A stretch of 64,000 nucleotides of DNA from Pseudomonadota bacterium (GTDB taxonomy: Bacteria; Desulfobacterota; Desulfobulbia; Desulfobulbales; SURF-16). Under the pieces are notes generated by a model that was not told the origin of the DNA, did no database searches, and saw only the letters and a program-made list of their open reading frames with translations. Numbering within the stretch: position 1 is the stretch's first letter; each line of letters begins with the position of its first letter. The stretch is from contig JAHJKA010000002.1 of NCBI GenBank assembly GCA_018822545.1, positions 1 to 64,000 on the forward strand, in the 5' to 3' direction. Made by a program: the position numbers and the translations under genes. This document shows positions 19,701-34,700 of the stretch, one piece after another.

Positions 19701-22700
19701 GCGACAAAGAATCTCGAATCATGGTCAATAAGCAGCGTATCAAAAACCTTCGGTCCAGGCGTCAGCACATTAGGGACATCTTCAATATTGCTTCGTTTCG
19801 ACAGCTGGAAGTCATCGACATAGAGCAGGTCTTTGGTGACAAGATGGGCGTTGTCACTCATGAACAGTGTGTCGAGACGGATAATTCCCTTTAGGGTTGC
19901 ACCCACATAGCCTGTGATATCCTCAGACGACTCGATAATGATTGTGTTGTATGTATTATAGAGAATCTCATACAATGGGCTGTCTGGGTTACCATCAAGG
20001 CTGACAAAAAGGCCTTTGGCACCTAAGCCATCATAAGAAGTTGCAGTTGGCAGCCACGAGCCATCCAAACCAACCGTAATTTTATAACGATTAGTCTCGC
20101 CAGCCACCGGGGAAATATCGTTAATTACTCTAGTGCCAACGGTGCGCAAGGTTGTTTTCTGGTAATCATGGCCTCGGTCACCGTCATCGACCTTCAAGTC
20201 GCCAAACTGTTGGCTTGTGCTCTGGGTGAACACGGTTCCTGCCCCTGGTGCCGAATAAGAGGTATGCGGTGCAGTGACTGCCGTCCCGGGCATGGCATCA
20301 AGGCTCAGATCTGCGAGGGAAGAGGTCATGGCGTTATAATAGATGGCTATGCGGCCACCGGCCCCAGCCCTATCGTCAACCTCGGCAAGTGTTGCATTAC
20401 CACCATTTGCCTGAATTTTACCTGTACCAGCAAGGGAGCTAGCCTGGATGTAGAGCGAACCACCCGCCCCAGCGCCATAATACTGAGAGTAATCTGTATT
20501 TGGCAAAGACAGGTCTGCACCATTGGCGGAAAGGGTGCCATTGACGACCATGGATGGAACATTGATCGCGAGCGCGCCCCCACCGGCAGGACCAAAGGTT
20601 CCATACCAATAATAGCTAGAAGAATACTTTTTAATTGCGTACCCATATGCACCATAGGTATGAGGTGTACGGAAATCCCCATAGGCTTTCTGGTTGTAAC
20701 TATCACCACCATGCATTCCATGAATAATCGCTGTATTAGGGCTATAGCGGGCCCGCAGCTCCGCTCCTTCATCAATTTGCAGGCGATCATGGATGGTGAG
20801 ATCGTCAAACTCAACCGTAACCAAGCCGCCGTTCTCAACAACCAGGCTATTAATTCTTATATTCGCATCACCATAGGTCAGTACGCCGTTTGGTCTGACA
20901 ATGACATCGGAGAAACGCATAGTGTTGTCAACCGCCTGGGTACCGGTAACCTCAACAATGTTACCACCCCAGGGGCCTATTTCCGCAACGATCTGTTTTG
21001 CGGTTATTTTGCCGTCGCTATCTTCGGCAGTGACCTTGACGACAATGGTCTCGCCAATCTGAGCATCAGCGCTGGAGGGTATCTCAAAACTACCGGTCAC
21101 TGTCCCTCGTTGACCGGCAAAGGAAATTTCATCAGTGTAAGTTCCGCCCGGCACTGAGCCGCTGGCAGCGACGCTCACCTTGTTCATCTCACCTAGCTTT
21201 GCGGCCTCGAACGCGACGACAAAACTCTCCCCAGCCGGAACCTTATAGCCAACCTCCTGAAGCAAGAGGGAGGGAGGCTTGGTGTTTGAAACAAGTGCGA
21301 TATCCACTGGATTAGTAGAGATTATGTTGCCATCCATCTCAATGAGGCCGAGGTAGAGCTGGTAGGTGCCTGTGCTTATCAGACCGGCATATGTATCCAC
21401 CATGGGGATGGTGACCGGGATATTGACAGTGAAAGTATCAGCATCAGCGCGCCACGGCTTGACGACATTAGTAACGCTGAATTTCTCGGCAAACAAGAAC
21501 GTTAAAAGGAGAATATCTTCACTGGAGGTTCCAGGACCGATGGTAGTGGTAGGTCTTAGATAGGCCTCAACGCCAAGCACATCCCTGCCCATATCTTCGA
21601 TGGAAATATTAAGAAGGGATGTTGAGCCAAGCTCCAAGGTTGAAGCGCTTGTGACATTGTTAATAATTGCTGTTGGCTCAGGATCTTTGAGGATCGAAAT
21701 CGGCAGGGTGACAACCTCTTCAGCGCCGCAATTACTTGTCACTCTGAACTGGAGTTCCTGCAGACCACTGCGTTCGATGGCCTTATACGAGGCCATATTG
21801 CCGAGGGTAAAATAAGTATTATCAACCGAATCAATCCGATAACTCAAGGCACTGCTCAGAGGGAAGGTACGGGTGGTGTCAACGCTCAGTTCATTAAGGG
21901 TGATGTTGAAATTGGAATAGTCATTAACAACATAAAGTATTGCCATATTATGGTATTCGGGCAACACATTGTAGCTAATAAAGCCACTATCCTCCGGGTA
22001 TTCGATGGCGACAAACAGGTAATAATCTCCGGAGTCAAGATTGAACTCATACGGCCCGACACCCTGGGCAGTGGCAACCTCCTGACGAGTAGCGACATCG
22101 TGGACCATAACTGTGGCAGTGACATCGGCACGTTGATGATCAAGAGTTATGGAATAGATACCCGCAAACTCGATATGCATTCCAAAGGGCTCTTTGAAAT
22201 GGGCATAGAGACCTTCACCGCTCTCCACCTGGTACTGCCGATCAGAGGCCGTTACGACTTTGCCAGACTCTAACACCTCTATATCCACAGGGAATATACT
22301 TGGAATCGGCACCTGTAATGCTGGTGGGTTGAGCCACTCGACCTTGTTGATTCCAGAAGATGCGGATGCCTTAAGGGTAAAAGGCGTGAAGTTGGTAAAT
22401 TCGCCAGCGGTCAAGTCGCCTTGCTCACGGAGATAGATGGCCTCGCCTGGACCAGGCGATGCCTGCGCGACCTGAATCGCCCCGCAACTGGGTTGAACAT
22501 CTGCTGCTGTAACTTTGAGGGTAGCTGATCCAGCCTCATACTCACGCACCGCACCATTGGCCATGTGCTCGACCACCTTGACCGTCAGGGTATGGGCGCC
22601 GATATCCGCATCGTTGAGGCTATATGCCCGGCGTTCTTCTTTATAGCTTCGACTGAAATCAACCGTTGATTGAGCGGTATATTTGATAAAACTCCTATCC

Positions 22701-25700
22701 ACACTGGCTTTCAGAACCGCATCTTGTCTCCAGGGAGATACCTCAGGCCCACAGGTGTTCGGACAACCAGTCACCCCATTCACCCAACGAGGAGATTGCT
22801 CCAATTCAACTGTCAAATCAGAACCGGTAATGGAGGTGAAATCAGCCTGGTAATTCTCTATGAAATGGCTCAACTCGCTCGTAGAGGGAGCAAATTGCTT
22901 GTTGCCTTTCGCCAGGACAACGACATATTCTCCCGGCATTAAGGGACCTTCTAGATTTCTCGTATCCCCATATGAGTGGCAGGCCACTCTAAAATCCCAG
23001 CGAATCGTTCCATCAGCGGCAACGGGGAAGATAAAACCCACAAACTCATTATTATCAAACTTAATATTATAACAGGCATTTTCCGTAACAGTGAACCGCA
23101 ACATGGCCCATTCTGCCAGGTAGCTATAGGTATAATTGGTAGAGATATCATAGAGATTGGCTGAAAGAGGACCATCCAAAGTCAAGGCCATTGGCATTTC
23201 GCTAATGACCTTCTCTTTATCGTAACCGAGGTTGGCTATATTGGTCAGCACAACCATAGGCGCACCGATCTTCAACTCCGGATAGGGTGCTGTTAGCGGC
23301 TTAACAAGGGGCACCCCGTCAAGCAGATACTGGACATCCATGGTATTGTGGCCAGGGTCAATGATCACAATAGGGAGATCCAATGGTTGGCCGACCTGGA
23401 GGTTCATCTCAGCAGGTAATGACGAAGTGAACTCGAAAATGGGTTCAGGATCTACCTCCACCGGCACATTGACAGTCATGGTCAGCAGTTCTGCCATGCC
23501 AAGGGCGGACATGGTCACGCTAATACGGCCTTGGACATCGGCCCCTACGCCATTGGGGAATCCTATGTACAGTAAGGCCGGTCCATCACCAAAGCCATCA
23601 ATAACCCCCTCGCCGTTTACGCCATACTGCTCGGTGTTGCCGCTGATAATTTGAGCATAGGCAACCACACCAGGATTTGACCCTGGAGCCCATTTCTCAA
23701 GCAAGGGAACACCGGACGTCCCAGGATAGATCCTCTCCACAGGAATTTGCTGACCATCAAGACTTATGGTCTGAATTTCAACAGGAAGACTACCGACAAG
23801 CTCGAGCCACAGCTCGCCTGTATCAGAGCCAGCATAAAGCGTTTGAGGAGTATCGGTTGCAATGGGGCGGACCTCAACACCTGTATCCACTGGAGGCAAG
23901 ACGGTAAGCGCGGCCTGGGCCGTTACACTGCCCAGAGTTGCCTGGAGCATGGCATTACCATCACCAACGATCTTAAACAGGCCGTCATTTTCATGGCTGG
24001 CAACCACTTGGGTATCACTTACATAAGTGGTGCCGAAACGCTCTTCCGTGACATCAATCTGGTACTCTGTGCCTTCGACACTCAAGGTTGCCATAACCTG
24101 AAGCTGGGTTATGGGTTGACTGGTTATTGAATAGGTAATTTCAATATCAGTGGGCTGCACTGTGAGGCTTACAACCCAGGTGCCGAGATCCATTGGTTCA
24201 TTTGTGGTTGGATCATTGCCGGTCTTGGCCTCTAAGCCGTCTGCCAGACCATCGCCGTCACTATCGACCACCAAAGGATTGGAGCCATACAAGGCTACCT
24301 CAGCGTAATCGGAAAGACCATCATCATCGCTGTCTGTTTTGGCAGGATCGGTGCCAAGGGCCAATTCCTCATTGTTTGTGAGGCCGTCATGATCGTAATC
24401 TTCATCACCATCACGGATGCCGTCACCATCGGTATCGTTGGTTGTGGGATCAAGGTCAAGGGCGATCTCAAGCTCATTATTGAGGCCATCCTGATCGAAA
24501 TCATATCCGGGAAGCAGCAGTCGGATGGAGATACTGTTGGCCATGTTGACCGGCCCAACACCAAGCAGATTACCCTGGAGTTCAAGCTTTTCGATGGTGC
24601 CATCGGTTATCTGGCCATCAAGGCTATCTAGGGTAAGGGTTTCCCCCGACCAATCAAACATAACGGAGGTTGATTCAAGAATGACCAGACCATTGTTTAT
24701 TTGAGCGCGATCAATACCGACGCCAACCAGGGTCTGAAGGCTGTTCACTGCTCCAGACAAGAGATAAGGTTTAGCCTGGATCGGTAGGGCAACGTGGGGA
24801 CTGCAGGCCTGAAGCTGCTGGGCAAGAAGCGGATCTTTGCCTGCAACACCCACCAGGCTTGAGAGCTGTGTGGAGATATCGTAACAGCGGTTCAACTCAA
24901 TATTGTCAGTAAAGGTGAAGCTAACCACATTGCTGTCGATGGCAATGGTTCCATTAACGGGAACGCCATCAAGGCTGATGGCAACCGGCGCCTGGCCTGT
25001 TTCCTCAACCGCCTCGGTGAAGGTAAAGACCATGGGCGAATTAACCGAATCGTGAACCTTGGCAAACTCTACCCCGGTAATAGCAGGGAGAGGTTTGAGG
25101 AAATCCAGGCTCAAGGTTTCCGAGGTGGAAAGAGTGACCGGTTGGGGATCAACTGTAGCGATTGACAGGGTTACCGTTTCCACATCTGGAGTGGTCGCTG
25201 TAAATGCTGCTTCGCCGCGATGCACAGCTATTGCTGCTGCGCCGGTTTGGCCGTTTATCACGGCATTGCCTGTAAGGCCGAGATCAACGGCAAAATTTGC
25301 ATCCTGACGGCCGTTCCCGGTATTTACGGTGGTGTTCAGGTTCCCGAAACGATCATTTATCTGGAGCTTGATTGTCGCGGTCTCGCCGGCTTCAAGTCGC
25401 TGCGGATCACCCAATGCGGAGTTTGTCATACTGACCTGACTCATGACAAAGGAGGCGGGATCGGCAGGAACTACTTCAACAGTAAGCTCTGTTATCTCAT
25501 TGCCGAGAGTGTTGCTGTCACCATCATGGTCATAGAGAGCATAGATCCCTCTGGTAACTGGAACATCAATTAATACCTGATAGAAGCCCACTTTTTCGGC
25601 CGCGGCGATCGCCACAACAGCGCGACCATTAACCAAGCGGATATGCCCCTTCTCCTCATAGTAACCATCGCCATTCAGCACCTGATCTACTCGGACTGTA

Positions 25701-28700
25701 TCGGCAAAGGCAAAATGGAATGATTGATCTGTCAGCTCCAGGGTGAGCAGTTCCTCATTTGCAAAAAACACGAAATTATTGCCCTGATCCTTGGCGGAGA
25801 TGATCACGTTCAGCTCATCTCCAGCCATCACAGGCGGGATATAGGCAATATCAAGATGATCAACTTCTCCTGTCTCAAGGTCAAAGGAGTGAAGGGATTG
25901 GACCCAATTGAAAGCTTGGACTTGGGCAAGAATTCGATAACTTCCAGCAAGCCTGGTTGTGTTGAACTCAAGACTTGTGGCGCCATCAATGCCGGTTGTC
26001 GTCACCCCGAGATCTTCCGTTGCTGCACTTGAGACATGCTCAAGATACCACTGCACAGTCTGACCTGGGACAGGACGAAGTGCCGAATCAAGAACAATAG
26101 TCCGGAAAGATGTTGTATTTCCTACCTCGGTATAGGCTAAATTTATGGAGCTATCACCGTCATTGGCAAAACGGATCTCATTTGGCCTCTGGGTAAGATC
26201 TACTGAATAGATCGCAGAATCGGCATACTGGCCTACCTCATCCTCAACCCTGACCTTAAACTTAAAGGTCGTGCCTTGTGCATCATCCTTGCTTGTCCTG
26301 ATTGCCAACTTAAGAGGATTTGCCCCCCCTTCACTTCTGACACGTTCAACAGGAGTGGAACCGGTAACATCAATCAAGGACACCGTGAGGTTGCTCGCCT
26401 GGCTGTCATCCACCTCATCAAGGCCGGTAATGGTTACCGGCACCATGGAATCATAGAAGCCATAATCAGGCGCCTGAATTTGCACGTTCGTTAGATCAGG
26501 AACGACATCAGGGAGAACGGTCAGGGCAACCTGGGCTGAAACTTCCTGACCAAGGTCATCCTTGACTGTCGCGGTTAAGGTTTCCGTAGCAACCCCAGTC
26601 AGCCTGGTGCCCCGAATATCAAGAACGTTGAAAGTAGCGCTGGCAATTTTCAAGTTCGAGCTAGCAAATTCTTGAACCAGTTTCTGGCCATGCCAATCAA
26701 GTTCAATGCTGCTAATCTGTAAATCATCCTGTCCCTCAACCTTAACCTGGAATGGACTGAGCTCACGTACTGAGTCCTCAACGGTTATCACAGGTGTGGA
26801 CGGCGGGTTATCGTGAGCTATGACGTAGGTCGCTTCATACTCGCGATAATTACCGGCCCGGTCGCGGGCGTATACGTGATAGACATAAGTAGCGCCCGGT
26901 TGCGGTGCAGCTTCTTCATAGCGGAATTCACCATTTTCAAAACTTGCAGCAACGATCATCCCGTCTTTTCGGAGAAGAGCGAGCTCAATGCCACTATCAC
27001 CAACATCCTGGAGACCAACAATCACCTGGTATGCATGGTTGCCTGCCAGATTACCGTTAATTAGAAGCCCATCTACATTGATACTGACATCTGGTTTATG
27101 ACGATCATAGAGACGGTAGAATTGCTGCGGGTCACTCTCTGTGTAATTACCATAGACGTCAATGGCGCGGGCCATGATGTAATGGCCATCAGCCTCGCGG
27201 TCAAAATTTCTCGTGACGACATATTCAGGCCCGTAATGTTTGCCAATGAGTTCAAAAGGTCCTGCATAGCTGGCACTATAGTAAAATTCTACCTGAGCCA
27301 CGGGATGCAGGCTGTCATGGATGAGAGCACGCATTTCCAGGGGTCTCGGCAGGTAGAAATTATCTAACTGTAATGAAACGGAGAATGGGTTTGTCGGCAG
27401 CTCTTCACCCTGGAGAATGACCTGGCGCTTAGCAGACTTGGTGACCACACCCCACACCGTGTCAATTTCCACTTCTATATCAAAGGGTTGACCATTTTTC
27501 AGATTTGCTGGAACGATCACCCCGGCCTTAAATGGTTCTGTCTCCCGCACAGCGACAATTTCACCATTGACCATGAAGCGGGCGCAATTTACCCCCGTTG
27601 AGTCTGCCAACTCAAGGTTCATCCTCTGATTCTGAACAAAGACCGAATTCACCACCGGGTGCATCAAAGCCGGACTTGAGGCCAGGATGGTGGTTGGCAT
27701 TTCATAAAGCTCAACACCAAAGGCCCCCATACCGACCATGAGCTGGTTATGGCCTGCGTCCACCCTTTCCACAGGATTCGTGGTTGTCAATGCAAGAGCT
27801 GGCGCCTGCTGCCATGCTCCGGCAACATCTAAACGGAACACCTCGCGGTTAACCGCAGCCCACACATTCCCTGAAGAAACCCTGAGGGCATCGATAAGGC
27901 CACTCAAGATGACATACTGGTCCTCACGGGTATCCAAGCGCATACGATGGAGGTTGGCGCCATCGGTATAGAAGAGATAGTCGCCGTCGCTGGCAATAAA
28001 ACGAATTGCATCTGCAGCATTTAAAACAGCCGCCACGCGAATTTCGTTTGTATCTATTGGGAAATCACCAATCTCAAGCCTATACACCGTACCGTTAATA
28101 GTGCTTACCAGGATACTTTCACCAGCTGTGGCCAAGGCAATAATATCATCACCAGCACTCACCACAAAGGTGGTGTGCTGCTTGCTATTATTGCGATTAA
28201 CAATGTGGAGCTCTGGCCCTGCAGCGGCGACAATCTTGGTCGGTGTTACCTGCAATGAGGTAAACGGCGCATTCCCCATGATCTTCGTCATCGTGCCCTG
28301 TTCATCAAGGGCAACGATGCGTTGATAATCTTGCTGGAGCAGATACCGTGTCCTGCCATAGGCGGCAACTTCATGGGTGGCAGTGGTAAACATCGCCGGG
28401 TAGACATCTTCACGCCACTCTGTGCCATCTAAGGTATAGGTTACAGCGCCATAATCTCCGGCAGAGGCAACAAAAGAACCCTCCAGCACGGCAACATCAT
28501 CGATATAACCGCGTGGCCTGCTGCTCTTATAGAGACCCGATACAGCTGAAGCCGGACGAGGCAGTCTATAAACTGCCCCCATCTCTCCACCAATACATAG
28601 TTTTCCTCCGGCAAGAATGGCCTGGGAGCTGTTGCCACCAATTTGGACAGGGAATTTCCCGATCAGAACCGGTTCCCTTGGATCATTTATGTCGATAAAG

Positions 28701-31700
28701 ATGAGCTGTTGGTTCTCTGAACTCAAGCCAATAAGCTGATTCTGCAGCGGCAACAGCCTGTCTGTCTGCACATCTAGTTTGAAGGCTTTTATCCAGCTGA
28801 AATCATTATTAATGACCCACAATTTGCCGTTGCTGTCGCTGAGATAGACGTATTTGGCCAGCTGGGCCACTGAGGTAAATGAACCATATTGGCGATGCTT
28901 GACCTGATAGTCATTGCCAAGAAAAATCACCTCACCGTCAGTTACGACCAAGAAACCGTTTCCTCTGGCCTGGATGTCAACGACCTTGCCGCTGACTGTG
29001 ATTATTTTCTCATCGCCAAGGGCATTGCCGGAGATGATATAGGCAACGAGTTTACCCGCCTGCAGAGTGAGAAGATGGTTATCACTAACCACCAGGCTGG
29101 ATACCTCGTTTGCCATTGGCATCTGGCTGAGAATCCTGAAATCATCGGCAGGGTCAACAATTATGATACCAATATCAGCCAAAGAAAGAATGAGACGATC
29201 ACCCAGATGGGCAATATCAAGGATAGTCGATTCAAGCTCGACCATGCGCTGACCGGCGAGATTATAGAGCCCGCGATCTTGAGCGAACCAGGCATCGCCA
29301 ATTTCCGGGATTGCTGCCTTGAATTTCTGCTGAACCCCCACTTTTTCAATGCTAATTGGGTTAACAACCTGAACGATACGTTCATCATCGCGGCTGTTGC
29401 CAGCCCCGTCAGAGACGGTGGCCACCATTCTCAGAAAAGCTGTGCCCGCCGGAACAGTAAGTTGTGTTAACGTCTCATCCGCAGCCAATAACTCACCACC
29501 GTCATTATAGACGGCCAGCGTGGTCGTCATGCCTGCCGGAATCTCTGTGGCAATAGTGACTGCCATCTCGGAACCGACCATAATCTTATGGGCAACTCCG
29601 GCAATCTCAAGGGTGGGGACTTTCAGCTTTGGATAGGCCTTGATGCCCGTCTTGGCCTGACTGAAATAGTAGTTGTCGCCGTAGAACGTTGTGACCGTTA
29701 CATAATAGGTTTCCATTGCCTCAATGGCCGGCATGGTCAGTTCAACAACACCTGAACTATTGCCGGCAAGACGCATATCAATCAGGATACCGTTGATATC
29801 TTCAAGGCGAATCTCGGCATATCGGAAATCATAGCCGCTCTCCGTGGTCCCCTTGTACTCTACGGTAAGGGTCTCGCCTTCTTCATAGGACTGATTATTG
29901 CGAGGCTGAAAAATTCTGACCTCTTCCAGCAACGGATCATTGTCAACCAGAGTCAGCGTAGAAAATGACACCTCATTCTGGTCCAGCTCAACTTTTAAAT
30001 CAACAGAGTCCGTATCCGGAGTATGGAACCACTGGTATGACTGCGTCCCACTGCCGGTAGCGGCGTTCTGAATTTCACCATTAGCCGTAATCCGCACCGC
30101 TGCCACCCGGGCATCAGGTGCCACGGTAGCAACTGATGAAACAAGGGCGCCTTGGGCGATGACGGTGGCTGACGCAGGGCTGACCTTGACCAGGATAGAG
30201 TTACTTGTCTCATTGCGAGAAAGTGACTTCTGAACCAACGAGCCACTCCGTTCATGACCTATAATTCGTATCTGACCCGCCTCGAGACTGGGGCGAGGAA
30301 TAAACCAATGCGCCGAACCCTCATTCCATACCTTCCAGGCTGGTAATTGTTTGTTTGTGTCGCTACAGAAACTGAAATCAACGCCGCCGAGGGTGGCAGT
30401 TTCTGAGGCATCACCGATCAGCACGCCATGGGGTGCCTCAGTCAGCACTGGTTCAAAGACAACACCGCCATCAACAGCATGCAATGGCCGCTGCCGAATG
30501 GCACCACCAGTGGCTAACCGTTCATAGAGCTGATTGCCGGCAAAAACCCGCAGGTCTGTACCTACCGCATCAAGAGCGACCAGATCGCCATCGAGATACC
30601 CCTGCCATGTCAAGTCGGCATAGGGCCCATCGGCAAGAATCCACGTCAACTCACCATCGGCGATGGCTTTATGAATTTCACCACCAGCCGTAACGGTCTT
30701 CCCATTAATCAGGCTCCCATCAGCAAGAAGTTGGTAGAAGCTGATAGTATCACGTTCCCACACCGTAATATTGGCACCATCAACCAGGAGCCCTTCAGGT
30801 TCACCGTCAATATTGGTCCGGAAAATCTCCTGAAGCCCCAGCTGCTTTTCACCACCCATTTGGTAGCCGGTCAGAGACCCCTGACTCAGAACATAAAGAC
30901 GGCCTTGATCAACAGTGGCTGCCATGATCGGGTCAGCCATAATTTTACCGACAGCAGGGACAAAATCGTTCCCAGCCAAGACATAGCCATCTACCAGGCT
31001 GCCATGTTGGGTAAATACAGCATTTCCAGCCCCGCCAATCAGGTCACCCAAGAGCGGTGTCCGAGCCGGCGCTCCAAAATGATCATCTTCCAAAGGCACA
31101 AAGAGCAGATTTCGTCCGGCCCCAAGATTTTCCTGACCGAGGAGACCGGTACCGATAAATTGCAGCCTTTCCAGCGATCCCTCATTCCTTTGCAGAATGA
31201 CACCGCCGGCATGACGCAGTTCATAGCCACCGGCTCTGTTATTGACTATCCAGATCAGGCCATCTTGGTCATGGCCCGGCACGGTAACCATGTCGCCAGT
31301 CACCAGATTTGCCACAGGTGGCGTATAAACCGTGCTTGTTTGGTCAGTTACATAGGAAATCTTTTCCAGAGTTCTTTCTGTTAGCTTTTCATTGCCGGAA
31401 CGGTCACGCAAGGTAGCCTTGACACCCACATTCATACCTTGTTGACCAACAAGGGCGTTATATGCACCTTGACCAATTGGCAGGCTGGTCGCTGCTGCCC
31501 CAACTGGATCTGCAATTTCAATTGTCGACTGAGCAGAAAAATCTGTCATAGCAGCTGGTTGCGGTGCGTTGAGCCATAATTGGGTGCCAGTAAGGACTTT
31601 ATCGGCCGGCAGGATGGTCAGATCTAGCTCTTCGGCAATACCATCATCCTTTAAGACATTGACAAAGCGACGAGAAGAAAGAGCTTCCGCCTGAAGGCGC

Positions 31701-34700
31701 AGAACGACAACCAGATTCTCACCGACACTTGGCAATACTGCCTTATATGAAAAACGTTCAGGATCTTCCGGCGCCCTGGTGATTGTCAGCGGGGCAGGAT
31801 TTCGAACGTCTGTTTCACTACCACCAACATCCATAAAGAGTTGGGCGGTTGTCAAATTCCTTAGCACTACTTCAAGGGAGATTTCCTCTCCCTCATGGAA
31901 CTTGGAACCATCTTTCGGGCTGAGGAGCTCAACTTTGGGCTCGCCTTTGGTGGGATCGTAGGGGGTCAGCGTAATGGTTGAATCGGCATCAGCCAGACTT
32001 TCATTGCCATTTGGATCAAAGGCCCTCACTTTCACAGTGACAGGGTCAAGGCCAATGACCATGAAGTTGAACATATTGGCATTGCTCACCTCCTGCCATT
32101 GTCCGTCATTGATGGAAACCTCTATCCTGTCAATGCCGTACCGGTCAAAGGACTTGAACAACACGCTGGTTTCTTCATCCATTGGCACACGAGCGCCATC
32201 CGGAGGAGAAACGATGGAAATATCTGGCGGTGTTTTATCCAACCACAACTTATAGGTGTAATCTTTATAGGTTGAACCACTGAATTTATAACCAACACGA
32301 ACCCTGACAGGGATTTGGTCGCTGCTCAAATTATTGATTTTCGGATTCAGATATGAGAGACAGCCCTTTGCTATCCCGGCCTGGTCTATTGCAATGTCAA
32401 CATGATACGTCTTATCGAAGACCTGCATCTCCATATTGGTGAGAAGATCGGTGTCGCCATTGATCTCAGCACAGATATTGGCCCGGGTCATTTCCTCGAC
32501 GTCTGCCGGCACATCAGGATTAGCAGCACTCGTGGTGTAGAAATTACTAAAGATAATCTCTGGATCTTTTACTGCCGCCTCAAAACGAGTCTCCTGGGAG
32601 CGGCCAGCCTCGTCAAAGGCGCGAACCTTAAAGGCAATGCCTGTGTAATTTTCATAAACAGGCAAGGTGAGAGAGCTTCCCCCCTCAGGCGGGCCAAAAC
32701 TAATTCCGTTGTCTGTTGAAACCCGAATCTGATACGTGAGATATGTACTCCCTGACCGATTATCTACTGCCGCCGGGGCAAATTTATAGGATCTTCCCTT
32801 GGTCAACTGCATAGCGGGATTGACTGCCTGACCGTCATCAACCCTGGTCAGCGAAATGAGATGGGGTGGGATGGTATCCAGACTGACGAATTTTGACTCA
32901 TAATTACCGGCAGCTGTTATCAGGCCGGTCTTGACGACTTGGTTGCCAACAAAGTCCTTAATGTCATTAATCGCGACCCGATAGGTCCGATTATGACTCA
33001 GCTCCACGCCTTCTTTAAGCTGTAAGAGAACCGTATTACTTGCAGTTGTCAGTTCAAAAAGGTGAGAGACATCTTGATCAAGAGTGCCGCTATAGTCATC
33101 ATACTTGGCAACAACCGTAAAGGAACCAACCTTAATATCTTCATCAAAGGTGAGACGTACCGGAGTGGTGTAGGTGAGATTGGTTGATCCTGTCAACCGT
33201 GGCTGGGTATCATCGATCCCCACCATGGTGAAAGCGCCAAGCACCTCTTCTTCGGTGGCTGGTTTATAGAGAACTACCTGATACTCCTTGCCGGGGACAG
33301 CCTTGGGAGCTTGGAAACGAAGACCATTTTCAGCAAAAACCACGCCATTAATTCTACTGGCGTCATTGATCTGATACCCCTGACCGGTTTCAAACCAGTG
33401 AACTTCAATGTGGCCCTGGAAACCAACACCATCGATTGTAATAGTATTGCCACCGGAGTCACTGACCTTGTTAAAGCCCTGACTGTTATCAGAAGCAAGG
33501 GTAGATATTACTAACGGTTCATTCACTGCTAAGGCAACCGGCAGATTCTGTTTAGCTCCTTGTTGTTCTGCGAGCAAACTGTATAGCCCGGCATCAGCAA
33601 AGGCCATTTCAAAAGTCAGGCTGCTGCCATCGGTATTAACCGTCCAGTCGGTGACAGCCAACCCATTAAGACTCAAAGTTTCAATCTGATCAAGGTGAAC
33701 ACCTTGAACAGAGAAGGATGTCAACTTATTGGTGAGTGCAGTTGCCGGTGCTAAACGATTAATTTTTGCTGAGCTGATACCAAAGAGAGGCGCGCCTTTC
33801 AGATGCATTGGCAGGTCATGGAGAATACGGCCACCATCAATACCTGAAGAGGGTTGATTGAAGAGGGCAAGTCGATAGACCTCATCTTCTTTAAGAGAAT
33901 CAGACCTCAGCATGAACTGCAGGTCTTTGCCGAGTAATCGGCTGTTCCCGTTCAGGAGGGCTTCATTGGAGTCAAAGACATCCAAGACAACATCCGCCCA
34001 CTTGACGGTATCTCCTTCAACTTGATAGCCGATTATCTCACTGGCTTGGGTGATGACCTGCCCAGGGAAGGTCTTCACTCTATTGAGCAGGGGTAAGATC
34101 AGGTTGTAATATCTGCCATCGATGCGCCACTCAAGAATCTCATGAGTAAACCCGAGTTGCGAGGCTCTACTCAAACTTACTTTGCAGCCAACAGTACCAA
34201 CTTGATCGATAACCAGGGCTGAAGAGTTCGCCTGTTGATCAACATCAAAGAGGCTAAGGGTATAAACACCTTGCGAAGGGGCAATAACAGCAAAGAGATC
34301 GCCGGCAAATGCAGCATCCTGAAGACCATTGAAAGTAAATATGCCTTTTGAGCTTACCTTCACCCCGGACAGATCCGGTTTGAGAATGCCAAGCTCAACA
34401 CTGCTCGCGCCCTGAATCACCAACCGTTGATTGGCAACGGTTATTTTCGTTGGCGCCAGAACGGAGTGGTTATACTGCGCTACGACGGTCTGCCAGTCAT
34501 CCAATGGGCGAATTTCTACTGTGGAACCATCATCAAGGAGGAGATAGAGGAAGTTCTGGTCAATGGCAAAATCAAGGACACCGCCGGTTACATTCTCCCA
34601 GCTTGAGCTAAAGACATTACCGATATGAAGACTGTTGCCATCAAGAGCCAGAAAGACATTGCCGGCAAGGGTCAGCTTGTCATGCCTGACCGCTAATGGG

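Noticed and set aside
20168..21157. 329-codon plus-strand frame opposite the giant gene
   Set aside because: Antisense shadow of the glycine-rich region; no recognisable domain and no ribosome binding site.
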